NCBI GenBank assembly: GCA_028868855.1
Contig: JAGWTR010000007.1
Span: forward strand, 173,298-237,297
Source of the DNA: Burkholderiales bacterium
GTDB lineage: Bacteria; Pseudomonadota; Gammaproteobacteria; Burkholderiales; Burkholderiaceae_C
Length of the DNA stretch: 64,000 nucleotides
Direction of reading: 5' to 3'
The stretch's first letter is position 1. Each line of letters starts with the position of its first letter. Below the pieces are notes generated by a model. That model saw nothing but the letters and a program-made list of their open reading frames with translations. It had not been told where the DNA came from and ran no database searches. The translations under genes and the position numbers were made by a program. This document shows positions 33,969 through 42,958 of this stretch, one piece after another.

Positions 33969-36863
33969 ATGGGTTCCACCTTGATCACCCCTTCTGACTC
34001 CAACGCATCCCGGGCCCTCGCCGATCACGCACGCTATGTGCAACGCATACGGCGCCGTTATGCCGCCGAGCGCGAGGCCTTTGCCCAAGCGGCACCAGGG
34101 GCCCCCACCGGCCCGATCATTGGCGCCCTGATCGACCACCTGCTGGCTCAGGGGCGTGCCTTGCCCGCCGCCTTGCGCGTGGCCCGCCAACTGGTGCTGG
34201 AGCGACTCGCCACCCTTGACGTCGAACAATCCTGCGCCCTGGCCGACGTCACCACGGCCATGACCGAGCTGGCCGAAGTCACCCTGGAGCGGGCCATGGC
34301 CGCCGCCAGCCAGGAAATCGACGCCCGACACGGCGCACCGCTCAACAAGCAAGGTCAACGCATCGACATGTGGGTGGTCGGGATGGGCAAACTGGGCGGC
34401 CGCGAGCTGAACGTGTCGTCCGACATCGACCTGGTCTACGTCTATGAAGAAGACGGCCAGACCACCGGCATCGACGACAGCCGGGGTGGCCTCAGCGGGC
34501 AAATCAGCGCCCATGAGTATTTTTCGCAAGTGGCCCGTCGGCTTTTTGGCCTGATCGGCGACGTCACCGAAGACGGCTTTGTGTTCCGCGTCGACCTGGC
34601 CCTGCGCCCCAACGGCAACTCTGGCCCGCCCGTGGTCAGCCTGTCCATGCTGGAGGAATACTTCCTGGTACAAGGGCGTGAATGGGAGCGCTTTGCCTGG
34701 CTCAAAAGCCGCATTGTCGCCCCGCGCGCGGCCATGCCCGGCGGCGAGCGCTACACCCGGGCCCTGGCCTTGCGCGACTCCGTCATGCCCTTCGTGTTCC
34801 GACGCTACCTGGACTACGGCATTTTCGAAAGCCTGCGCCAGCTGCACAGCAAGATCCGCGACGAGGCCAATCGCCGCGCCGCCGGTCGCCCCGAGCGCGC
34901 CAACGACGTCAAACTCTCGCGCGGCGGCATCCGTGAAATTGAATTCACCGTGCAACTGCTGCAAGTGGTGCGCGGCGGCCAGTTCCCGGAAATCCGCACC
35001 CGCTCCACCCTCAAAGCCCTGCAACGCCTGGCCTCGCGTGGCCTGATTCCGCCAAGCACCGCCGACAAACTGGCCCAGGCCTACACCTTCCTGCGGCGCA
35101 TCGAACACCGCATTCAATACCTGGACGACCAGCAGACCCACCTGCTGCCCACCGACGACGCCGACCTGGCCTGGATCGCCACCAGCCTGGGCCTGAGCTC
35201 GCCAGCCGACACCGACCCCGACTGCCGCAACGGCACCTGCCAGCTGCTCGAATCCCTGTGCAATGTGCGCGAATGCGTCGCCACCGAATTCGATGCCTTG
35301 CTGCATGAAGGCAACGCCCAGGGCAATGGCAACAACAATGGCCATGGCTGCCGCAGTTGCAACGGCCCACCGCTGCCCGTCGACAGCGAAGACTTCATCG
35401 CCAAGCTGCCCGAGCCGATCGCCACCCAGGTGCGCGAATTCGCCAGCCAGCCGCGCGTGGGCATGCTCAGCGACACGGCCAAGCTGCGCCTGGCCAAACT
35501 CATTGGCCGCGCCACCAAGCTGGCCCACGCTGATGAACACCACGAAGGCCTGAACCAAGATACCGTCCTACGCTTTCTGGACTGGGTCACACCCCTGCTG
35601 CGCCGCGACAGTTACCTGTCCCTGCTGGCCGAGCGCCCCGAAGTGCTCACGCGCCTGCTGCGCCTGCTGGGTCTGGCCAAGTGGCCAATGCGCTACCTCA
35701 TGCGCCACCCGGGGGTGATCGACGAACTGGCCGACCCCCGCCTCATGGAAGGCCGCTTCGACCCCCTCGCCTATCAACAAGACCTGCAAGAGCGTCATCA
35801 AGGCTGGGAGCGCTCCGGCCAGGCCGACGAGGAGGCCCTGCTCGACACGCTGCGCCGCGCCCACCACGCCGAAATCTTCCGCACCCTGGTGCGCGACGTC
35901 GAAGGCCAACTCACCGTTGAACAAGTCGCCGACGACCTCTCTGCCTTGGCCGACGCCACGCTTGACATCACCCTGCGCTGGGCCTGGGGCCACCTCCAAC
36001 AACGTCCACCCAAGAGCGCCCGCTGGGCCGTGGGCCGCCAGCCGCATTTCGCCGTCATCGCCTACGGCAAACTGGGCGGCAAGGAGCTGGGCTATGGCAG
36101 CGACCTCGACGTCGTCTTCCTGTTCGATGAACAGCAAGACCACCTCGATGCCGACGCCGGCCCGGACGCCCCCGATCCGGTCGATGCCTACCTGGTCTTT
36201 GCGCGCAAAGTCGTCAACTGGCTGACCCTGCGCACCTCGGCAGGTGAACTATTCGACATCGACACCGCCCTGCGTCCCAACGGCAACGCCGGCCTGTTGG
36301 TCACCTCCTTCCACTCGTTTGACGACTACCAACGCCAGCGCGGCAGCAACACCGCCTGGACCTGGGAACACCAGGCCCTGACACGCGCCCGCTGGTGTGC
36401 GGGCGAACCGGCGCTGGCTTCCCGCTTCGAAGCCACCCGCCGCGCGGCCCTGTCCACCGTGCGCGACACCCCAGCCCTGCGCGAAGAAGTCCTGTCCATG
36501 CGCGACCGCCTGCGCAGTGCCCACGCCTGCCCCCCTGAGCAGTTCGACATCAAGCACAGCCCGGGCGGCATGATCGACGTCGAATTCGTCGTCCAATACC
36601 TGGTGCTGAACCACAGCCATCAAAACCCCGAATTGCTGGACAACGTCGGCAACATCGCGCTGCTGCACCGCGCCGAAGAGGCAGAGTTGCTGCCCGCAGG
36701 CGTCGGCCACAGCGCCGCACAGGCCTACCGCGAACTGCGCCACGTCCAGCATCTGGCGCGCCTGAATGAATCGCCCACCAAGTTGGAAGGCGACGCCCGC
36801 GCCGCCATTGACACGCACCGCCTGGCCGTCCTGAGCCTGTGGAACGCCGTGTTCGGCGCATGA
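33969..36863 (+). CDS. glnE: Glutamine synthetase adenylyltransferase/deadenylylase
   Basis: A 964-residue two-domain enzyme that adds and removes AMP on glutamine synthetase in response to PII. Each half carries the nucleotidyltransferase motif: GMGKLGGRELNVSSDIDLVYVYEEDG near residue 140 and AYGKLGGKELGYGSDLDVVFLFDEQQ near 700. RGGIREIEFTVQLLQ and PGGMIDVEFVVQYLVL are the matching second motifs. A Gly/Asn-rich insert near residue 450 (GNAQGNGNNNGHGCRSCNG) is unusual and contains a CxxC pair. The stop overlaps the next gene's start. Confidence 0.96.
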   Translation: MGSTLITPSDSNASRALADHARYVQRIRRRYAAEREAFAQAAPGAPTGPIIGALIDHLLAQGRALPAALRVARQLVLERLATLDVEQSCALADVTTAMTELAEVTLERAMAAASQEIDARHGAPLNKQGQRIDMWVVGMGKLGGRELNVSSDIDLVYVYEEDGQTTGIDDSRGGLSGQISAHEYFSQVARRLFGLIGDVTEDGFVFRVDLALRPNGNSGPPVVSLSMLEEYFLVQGREWERFAWLKSRIVAPRAAMPGGERYTRALALRDSVMPFVFRRYLDYGIFESLRQLHSKIRDEANRRAAGRPERANDVKLSRGGIREIEFTVQLLQVVRGGQFPEIRTRSTLKALQRLASRGLIPPSTADKLAQAYTFLRRIEHRIQYLDDQQTHLLPTDDADLAWIATSLGLSSPADTDPDCRNGTCQLLESLCNVRECVATEFDALLHEGNAQGNGNNNGHGCRSCNGPPLPVDSEDFIAKLPEPIATQVREFASQPRVGMLSDTAKLRLAKLIGRATKLAHADEHHEGLNQDTVLRFLDWVTPLLRRDSYLSLLAERPEVLTRLLRLLGLAKWPMRYLMRHPGVIDELADPRLMEGRFDPLAYQQDLQERHQGWERSGQADEEALLDTLRRAHHAEIFRTLVRDVEGQLTVEQVADDLSALADATLDITLRWAWGHLQQRPPKSARWAVGRQPHFAVIAYGKLGGKELGYGSDLDVVFLFDEQQDHLDADAGPDAPDPVDAYLVFARKVVNWLTLRTSAGELFDIDTALRPNGNAGLLVTSFHSFDDYQRQRGSNTAWTWEHQALTRARWCAGEPALASRFEATRRAALSTVRDTPALREEVLSMRDRLRSAHACPPEQFDIKHSPGGMIDVEFVVQYLVLNHSHQNPELLDNVGNIALLHRAEEAELLPAGVGHSAAQAYRELRHVQHLARLNESPTKLEGDARAAIDTHRLAVLSLWNAVFGA

Positions 36864-37480
36864 TTGGGCCCATGAGCCGCCTGAGCGGCGCGCAGTGGTG
36901 GGCCTGCGTGGGGCTGATACTCGGGCTGCCAACCTTGCTCGCGCACGACGCGACCTGGGCCCTGCACCCCAGCCAGGGCCTGCATCAAAACCCCCTCAAT
37001 TTCTGGACCTGCGCCTGGGTGCACGCCAATGCGCGGCATCTGCTGGTCAACCTTGGCGCCCTGTCGCTGATGATCGTTCTCGGGTGGGCCTGCCAATTGC
37101 CCGGTACTGGCGCCCTCGCGTGGTTCCTGGCCTGGCCCCTGACTCACCTGGCCCTGCTGCTTGATCCCCGCCTAGACCACTACTTTGGCATGTCGGGCGT
37201 GCTGCATGCCGGCATCGCCGTGATCGCCGTCCACCTCATCGTGCAGCCACGCCAGCCCCACCCTCCTGGCCGGATCAGCGGCCCGCTCATCGGCTGGGCG
37301 GTCCTTGGCGGCGTCCTCCTCAAATGCGCGCTCGAAAACCCGACCCTGAAACCCCTCGTGTTTCGATCCGACCTGGCCATGAACGTGGCGCCACTGTCCC
37401 ATCTGGCCGGCACCCTGGTCGGCGCGCTGGTGGCCACGGCGTTGCTCAATCGACACCGTCGCGCGCAATCCCCCCCCTGA
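36860..37480 (+). CDS. Rhomboid-family intramembrane protease, rhombosortase-like
   Basis: A 206-residue membrane protein with about six helices. The rhomboid pattern is visible: FWTCAWVHANARHLLVNLGALSL (His/Asn loop), the catalytic Ser in YFGMSGVLHAGIAVIAVH, and a late SHLAGTLVGALVATALL that supplies the catalytic His. Small rhomboids of this type (rhombosortases) process GlyGly-CTERM proteins; no such substrate is in the window. The ATG at 36860 makes an ATGA overlap with the glnE stop; a further ATG 12 bases on is an alternative. Confidence 0.78.
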   Translation: MIGPMSRLSGAQWWACVGLILGLPTLLAHDATWALHPSQGLHQNPLNFWTCAWVHANARHLLVNLGALSLMIVLGWACQLPGTGALAWFLAWPLTHLALLLDPRLDHYFGMSGVLHAGIAVIAVHLIVQPRQPHPPGRISGPLIGWAVLGGVLLKCALENPTLKPLVFRSDLAMNVAPLSHLAGTLVGALVATALLNRHRRAQSPP

Positions 37481-37607
37481 TTGGGCGTAGCGCCGCCTTA
37501 CACTCATCGATTCAACTCATCGCCAGGGAACTTCCTGCGCCTGAGCCGGGTCTGTGCCCATACCAAGTCCACAAACAATTTAATCAACCCTCTACGTTCA
37601 GCCCACT

Positions 37608-38627
37608 ATGCACTCTCACCAGCAAACATTCGCTCGTCATCGTGCCCTGCAACGCGCAGCCCTGCTCCCCATCGTGCTGGCTGCCGTGCTGGCTGCGGGC
37701 TGCAACAAGGACAGCAAAGACGGCGGCAAGGCCAGTCAGGCGGCCGCCCGCGTCAATGGTGAAGAACTCACCGTTCATCAAATCAACCTGATCCTGGAAC
37801 GCCAACAAGGCATCAAGCCCGAACAGGCCGAGCAAGCCAGTCGCCAGATCCTCGAAGGCCTGATCGACCAGGAACTGGCCGTGCAAAAGGCCGTTGACCA
37901 GAAGATGGACCGCGACCCCCAGATCGTTCAAATGCTGGACGCCGCCCGTCGCAGCATCCTGGGCCGCGCCTACCTTGAAAAGACCGCTCAGGCCGCCGTT
38001 GGCGCGCCGTCCGCGGACGACGTCAAGAAGTACTACAACGACCACCCGGCCCTGTTTGCGCAACGCCGCATCTACATGCTGCAAGACTTCTCCATCCAGG
38101 GTGATCAAGCGCAAATCGCCGACGTGATGCCCAAATTGCAGGCCACCAACTCCTCGCAAGCCTTCGTCGACGCGCTCAAGGCCAGCGGCCTGAAGTTCGC
38201 GGTCAATCAAGTCACGCAACCCGCTGAAGCCTTGCCTTTGAACGTGGTTGACAAATTCAACACCATCAAGGACGGTGAGGGCATGTACCAACCGCTCAAC
38301 GGCGGCCTGAAAGTCGTGCTCGTGGCAGCCAGCAAGCAACAACCCCTGACGATGGATCAGGCCAAACCGCTGATCGAGCGCTTCCTGACCGAATCACGCC
38401 GGCAAGAATTCATCCAGAAGGAAGCCAAGAACCTGCGCACCTCTGCCAAGATTGAATACATCGGCAAATTCGCCGATAAAGCCGCCAGTGGCGTCGCTGG
38501 GACGGCCAGCGGCGGCACCGCCCCGGCCGCAGCACCTGCGGCATCTGTCGCGGCCACACCGGCTCCTGCAGCCAGTGGTGGCCTTGATGCCAATTCGCTG
38601 AGCAAGGGCCTGTCTGGTTTGAAGTAA
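37608..38627 (+). CDS. epsD: EpsD-family peptidyl-prolyl isomerase lipoprotein
   Basis: A 339-residue SurA/PpiC-like lipoprotein typical of exosortase-linked exopolysaccharide loci. Signal and lipobox: LLPIVLAAVLAAGCNKDSKDGG. The chaperone part begins AARVNGEELTVHQINLILERQQGI and contains QILEGLIDQELAVQKAV; a parvulin-like domain follows from residue about 150 (RRIYMLQDFSIQGDQAQI). The last 40 residues are an Ala/Pro/Gly-rich tail. It opens the polysaccharide region and is followed by a strong terminator, so it forms its own transcription unit. Confidence 0.88.
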   Translation: MHSHQQTFARHRALQRAALLPIVLAAVLAAGCNKDSKDGGKASQAAARVNGEELTVHQINLILERQQGIKPEQAEQASRQILEGLIDQELAVQKAVDQKMDRDPQIVQMLDAARRSILGRAYLEKTAQAAVGAPSADDVKKYYNDHPALFAQRRIYMLQDFSIQGDQAQIADVMPKLQATNSSQAFVDALKASGLKFAVNQVTQPAEALPLNVVDKFNTIKDGEGMYQPLNGGLKVVLVAASKQQPLTMDQAKPLIERFLTESRRQEFIQKEAKNLRTSAKIEYIGKFADKAASGVAGTASGGTAPAAAPAASVAATPAPAASGGLDANSLSKGLSGLK

Positions 38628-38674
38628 TGCCCACGTCAACCGCCCCCTGACCCAGCGTCGGGCGGCCACAGCAA

Positions 38675-38709
38675 ACGGGGAACACCACAGCGGTGCTCCC
38701 CGTTTTTTT
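38675..38709 (+). terminator. Rho-independent terminator after epsD
   Basis: ACGGGGAACACC and GGTGCTCCCCGT form a 12-base stem with one mismatch and a short loop, followed by seven T. It lies about 50 bases after the epsD stop. The end of the T-run overlaps the stop codon of the convergent glycosyltransferase gene, so the two transcription units are packed end to end. The same stem could act weakly in the other direction but lacks a good T-run there. Confidence 0.9.
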
Positions 38710-39817
38710 ATGGCGGCAGATACGCCAGCAACAAGCGCTCGTAGTCCGCCAGAATTTTTACCCAGGTGAACTCTGCCTCGAAGCGAGCTCGGCTGCCTAG
38801 CTTCATCCGGCTGATTTCTTCAGGCTGTCTGAGCAAGCGGGTCAGCACCTCATCAAAGTCTGCCGCCCCATTGAAGTAATGAGCCCGAGGTCCAGCCACC
38901 CAGCGGTTGAACCTGTTGTCACTCGCGATCACGGCATTGCTCGCCCCCAGCGCCTCAATCAGCGAAGGATTCGTCCCACCCACCTGATGGCCATGGACAT
39001 AAACCAGGCTGTGAAAGCGCAAGGCTTGAACAATGGCTTTGTTATAAATAGCGCCCAGAAACTTCACTTCCGAGCTGGCGGCCTCGCGGACAGCGCGGTG
39101 AAACGGGTTGCCCTCTTCGTAGTGCCCCAGGACAGCCAGCTTGACGCCACGCGGTTTGGCAGAGAACCCTTCAACCACCTCCAGGATCGAATTCTCTGGC
39201 TCGGGGCGGGCAATCACGGTGAGATAGCGTCCGGGCTCCAGACCCAAGGCACGCACAGGCTCTTCGGGCGCGGTCAATACCGGATCAGCACCATAGGCAA
39301 TCGTGGTGATCTTGTCCCCACTCACCCGGGTCATCAGGTGCTTCTTGATCTCCGGGTGATCCGCCACCAAGTGATTGCCCAGCCAGCAACCAGCCCAGTC
39401 ATTCATCCAGAACCATGTTTTTGCGACCTTCCCCCACTTGGCTCGGGACCACTCAATGCCGTCCATGTTGATGACATTGGGAATGCCCTTCAAGCGCAGA
39501 CGCGCGCAAAAAGCAGCGGTGTTGTAGCCCAAGGTCAGGCACAGGTCGTTGAAGCGGGCCGCGTGCTGGATCGACTTCCAGTCAAAAATCATGGTCGTGG
39601 CCACACCACGCTCCTTGACGGGAATCAGAACCCGCTCGACGCCATTCCAGACGTCTTCGCGAATCTCCCCTTCCCCATCAACCTGGCAATAGACCACCAC
39701 ACGCCAGCCACGCTGCACCAGGTACAAGGCACAGTGCTCGGCAAATGTCTCAAACCCGCCATGCGCTGCCGGCAAGCCTCGAATGCCCAAAATCCGCAGT
39801 GTCTTCGGGCTGCCCAT
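38708..39817 (-). CDS. DUF1972-type glycosyltransferase, GT4-like
   Basis: A 369-residue cytoplasmic glycosyltransferase. The N-terminus LRILGIRGLPAAHGGFETFAEHCALYLVQRGW is the DUF1972 signature seen in rhamnosyl- and other polysaccharide transferases. The C-terminal half has the GT-B features: YLTVIARPEPENSILEVVEGFS (donor-binding), then VHGHQVGGTNPSLIEALGASNAVIASD with the EX7E-like acidic pair. It would add a sugar to the lipid-linked repeat unit. The ATG one codon after a TTG is chosen. It is divergent from the beta-helix lipoprotein gene. Confidence 0.88.
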   Translation of the reverse strand: MGSPKTLRILGIRGLPAAHGGFETFAEHCALYLVQRGWRVVVYCQVDGEGEIREDVWNGVERVLIPVKERGVATTMIFDWKSIQHAARFNDLCLTLGYNTAAFCARLRLKGIPNVINMDGIEWSRAKWGKVAKTWFWMNDWAGCWLGNHLVADHPEIKKHLMTRVSGDKITTIAYGADPVLTAPEEPVRALGLEPGRYLTVIARPEPENSILEVVEGFSAKPRGVKLAVLGHYEEGNPFHRAVREAASSEVKFLGAIYNKAIVQALRFHSLVYVHGHQVGGTNPSLIEALGASNAVIASDNRFNRWVAGPRAHYFNGAADFDEVLTRLLRQPEEISRMKLGSRARFEAEFTWVKILADYERLLLAYLPP

Positions 39818-40087
39818 CAAAAAGCTCCACGCAAACGAAGCGAGCCTGCCACGGCCACCTTCGCCAATAGATTCAACAATCGAAACACCAAGCAGTTCTT
39901 CGGCAATTCAGCCGCTTCATTTAGCTGCCATTCAGCTGACACCGCCAGGGGTAGCTGCGAAGGCAGCCTAATGCCCGCGTCAGAAGCAACGCTTTGTATC
40001 GCTTGCAAATGGCGTGAAGGATGCCCCCCAAGTTCACAGACACTACGCCGAGAATTAAAGCACTCGATCTCTGTGAAGCTGAATGTG
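39818..40087. other. Divergent intergenic region between glycosyltransferase and beta-helix lipoprotein
   Basis: About 270 bases with no convincing gene. Two divergent promoters are expected here. The stretch is somewhat AT-richer than the flanks and contains repeated CAGCTG/GTAGCTGC words, but I see no clear sigma-70 boxes, operator or riboswitch. The plus-strand frame that runs through it into the lipoprotein gene also crosses the whole glycosyltransferase gene and is treated as a shadow. Confidence 0.5.
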
Positions 40088-42958
40088 ATGGCCCCCTTCT
40101 CGCGCAAACCTCAAACCTGGCTCTCACTGGCCGTCATTGTCTCATTGACCCTTTCTGCCTGTGGCGGCGGTGGCTCTGGTACTTCGACCACCACCACCAC
40201 CCCCGGCACCGACTTAAGCGCCGCAGCCGCCGTGACGGGCGCGCCCGCTTCCAGTGCTACAACAACGCCCAGCACCACCACCACACCCAGCAGCACGACA
40301 CCCAGCACCACCACACCAACGGGCACGACGGCAGCCCCTGCGGCCACCGCTGAAACCATCACGGTCACGCCCACCAACAATGGCACGGGGATCACCACAA
40401 CACCTGCCCTGACCAAGGTCGGTGGCGTCGCTGTTCAAAAGCTGGAAGATCTGCCCGAAGGCATTGCCAACAGCGACTGGATGAAAAAGACCACGGGTCG
40501 TCTGCCGCTGCGCGTCGTGCTGGGCAACGGCACCTACTATCTGACCAGCCCCTGGACCTGGACGCCCAGCCAATCGGGCCGCGCTGACTCCCCTGTCACC
40601 ATCGAGGCTCAAACGCCCGGTGGGGTTGTCATATCCGGCGCCAAAGACGTGACGGTGACCAAGGCGGTTCATGCTGGCGCAGCCAAGGTCGTCACCGACC
40701 TCTCCACCTCGGGCTTGAGCAATTTTGAGCAACTCTGGGTCAACGGTGGCCGCGCTGTCCGCGCTCGCGCACCCAATCTGGGCAGCTTCTACTACGTCAA
40801 GAAGGCCGTGACCACGTGGGCCGGCAGTGCCACCTATGGTGCCGACCCCGTGTCACAGCAGGTCTTTGGTGCCGACCCGGCAAGCTTGGCTTACCTCAAT
40901 GGCCTCACGTCGGCCCAAAAGGCGGCGGCAGTGCTTGTGGTTGCGCATAGCTGGACCACCAGCCACCACCGCGTGCAAGAGTCGAATGGCGCCAACGAAG
41001 TCCGCGTGTCCCCTCCTGCCAAGTGGCCCTTCTTGTACACCAAGTTTGGTTTTGCGCAGCGGTACTTCATTGAAAACGTGCCCAGCGCTCTCGACGCAGC
41101 AAGTGAGTGGTATCTCGACCCAGCGTCGCTCAAGTTGAGCTACCTGCCAACAGATGCGCAAAAACTCAATGACCTGGTGTTCTCGGCCCCCCGTGTCAAC
41201 CAATTGTTGCAACTCCAAGGAAAAGTCAGTTCTGGCCAATGGGTTGAATACGTCAACTTCAAGGGCCTGAAATTCCGCTATGCCCATTCGCCGCTGCCCG
41301 CAGCGGGATTCTCAGACAGCCAAGCCGCCGTCACCGTTGAAGCCGCCATTCAGATGGACGGCGTGCGCAATGCAAGCGTGAGCGATTGCGAAGTGTCGCG
41401 CGTGGGCGGCTACGGCATGTGGCTGCGCACCAATGTACGCAACGTGGCCATCACCGGGTGTGAAATCTTTGACACCGGCGCGGGCGGCATCAAGGTGGGG
41501 CTGGGTATTCAACCGGTCGACACCAATGCCACTGGCTACAACACTGTCTCTAATAACCGCATTCACGCAACCGGATTTCAGTTTCCTAGTGGTGTGGGCG
41601 TCTGGGTTGGGCAAAGTGGCAACAACACCATTGCAGACAACCTGATTGGCGACACCACCTACTCTGCCATTTCGGTGGGGTGGACGTGGGGCTATGGTGC
41701 CAGCCCCGCGCAGAACAACGTCATTGCGCGCAACTTCCTTTACAACCTGGTTCAAGGTTCGCTCAGCGATGCCGGAGCCATCTACACACTCGGCGTCTCA
41801 CCAGGCACCGAAATCAAGGGCAACGTCATCAAGAATGTTCACGGATTCACCGCGTACGGGGCAGGCGCTTGGGGCCTGTACAACGACGAAGGCTCGTCCA
41901 ACATCGTCATGGACAGCAACATCGTGGTTGGCACAGACAACGGCGGTTATCTGATGCATTACGGCTTAGCCAACACGGTGTCTAACAATATCTTGGCGCA
42001 GGGTGATCATGCAGAGGTGCAAGTGTCGAAGACTGAAGCCAGCAAGCAGGTAACCTTCGATCACAATTACATTGTGCCCACCGTGGCTTCGTTCATTTCT
42101 TACGGCAGTGCGCCGTTTCCCATCACGAGCTTCTCGGGTAACGTTGTGGCAAGCCAGTATGTGCCAACCATTACTTCACCAGCAGAATGCGGGGCGGGTT
42201 GTGCAGTGTCTGGCGCACATGTGCTGGTGCCTGGTGCGCTGCTGGATGTCCCCGTTCTCAACAATGGGTCCAGCCCTGTGGCTTTACCCAATACCGTTGC
42301 ATCAAGCTGGTCGACTAAGCCGCTGACGTCCTACGAGTCACCCAGCAAGTGGTGGGGCACATCGGCCTCTAACGTGCCCAGCCGCAATTTTGATTTTGAT
42401 GCAACTACGGCAGATTTTGGCAGTACGCCAGCAGGTATGCGGGTGATCCCCACAGCTCATCCAGAGTTGATTTCGGTGATCCGCAATAGCAGCAATGAAA
42501 AATGCCTGGGCTTCCAGGACAGCGCCAGCATGACCAACCCATGGGAGCCCTACTCCTTTGTTGAAACCAACTTTGATGCAGGCTTGACAACTGTTAGCTT
42601 CACGCTCAAGGCCGATGCCAGCACCGAGTTCATCCACGAGTGGCGTAACTACAAAGGCGCCCCGTACAAGACCGGGCCACGCTTGGTGTTGTCTGCCTCT
42701 CGCGGTGTGCTGGTGGCCAATCAACGTGTTGCCAACCTACCAGTGGGTCAATGGGTCACCGTCACGGTCACTTCGCGCCAAGGTGCCAACCAGACCTGGG
42801 GTTTGCAGATCAAGTACGCAGACAACTCTGTTGTCACTGTCAACAACAATGCGCCCTACACCGCTGACTGGGCATCTACCATGGCTGTGCTGTTCATCTC
42901 GAACGCTACAACGGCCAGCACGCCTTGCTTGGGCAAGATCTCAATTACCAATCAGTGA
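40088..42958 (+). CDS. Secreted right-handed beta-helix lipoprotein with Ser/Thr-rich tether
   Basis: A 956-residue protein. The signal ends in a lipobox (VSLTLSACGGGGSG, Cys25). Residues about 31-95 are almost only Thr, Ser, Pro and Ala, a flexible tether. A parallel beta-helix follows, with repeated turns such as VGGYGMWLRTNVRNVAITGC, GAGGIKVG, VWVGQSGNNTIADNLIG and AISVGWTWGYG, as in pectate-lyase-like lyases and epimerases. Residues about 800-956 look like a LamG-type sandwich (EFIHEWRNYKGAPYKTGPRL). It probably acts on the polysaccharide at the cell surface. It overlaps its paralogue's stop by seven bases. Confidence 0.82.
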   Translation: MAPFSRKPQTWLSLAVIVSLTLSACGGGGSGTSTTTTTPGTDLSAAAAVTGAPASSATTTPSTTTTPSSTTPSTTTPTGTTAAPAATAETITVTPTNNGTGITTTPALTKVGGVAVQKLEDLPEGIANSDWMKKTTGRLPLRVVLGNGTYYLTSPWTWTPSQSGRADSPVTIEAQTPGGVVISGAKDVTVTKAVHAGAAKVVTDLSTSGLSNFEQLWVNGGRAVRARAPNLGSFYYVKKAVTTWAGSATYGADPVSQQVFGADPASLAYLNGLTSAQKAAAVLVVAHSWTTSHHRVQESNGANEVRVSPPAKWPFLYTKFGFAQRYFIENVPSALDAASEWYLDPASLKLSYLPTDAQKLNDLVFSAPRVNQLLQLQGKVSSGQWVEYVNFKGLKFRYAHSPLPAAGFSDSQAAVTVEAAIQMDGVRNASVSDCEVSRVGGYGMWLRTNVRNVAITGCEIFDTGAGGIKVGLGIQPVDTNATGYNTVSNNRIHATGFQFPSGVGVWVGQSGNNTIADNLIGDTTYSAISVGWTWGYGASPAQNNVIARNFLYNLVQGSLSDAGAIYTLGVSPGTEIKGNVIKNVHGFTAYGAGAWGLYNDEGSSNIVMDSNIVVGTDNGGYLMHYGLANTVSNNILAQGDHAEVQVSKTEASKQVTFDHNYIVPTVASFISYGSAPFPITSFSGNVVASQYVPTITSPAECGAGCAVSGAHVLVPGALLDVPVLNNGSSPVALPNTVASSWSTKPLTSYESPSKWWGTSASNVPSRNFDFDATTADFGSTPAGMRVIPTAHPELISVIRNSSNEKCLGFQDSASMTNPWEPYSFVETNFDAGLTTVSFTLKADASTEFIHEWRNYKGAPYKTGPRLVLSASRGVLVANQRVANLPVGQWVTVTVTSRQGANQTWGLQIKYADNSVVTVNNNAPYTADWASTMAVLFISNATTASTPCLGKISITNQ

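Noticed and set aside
38879..40087. Upstream extension of the beta-helix lipoprotein frame
   Set aside because: It is antisense to the glycosyltransferase; a proper signal and lipobox start at the ATG at 40088.
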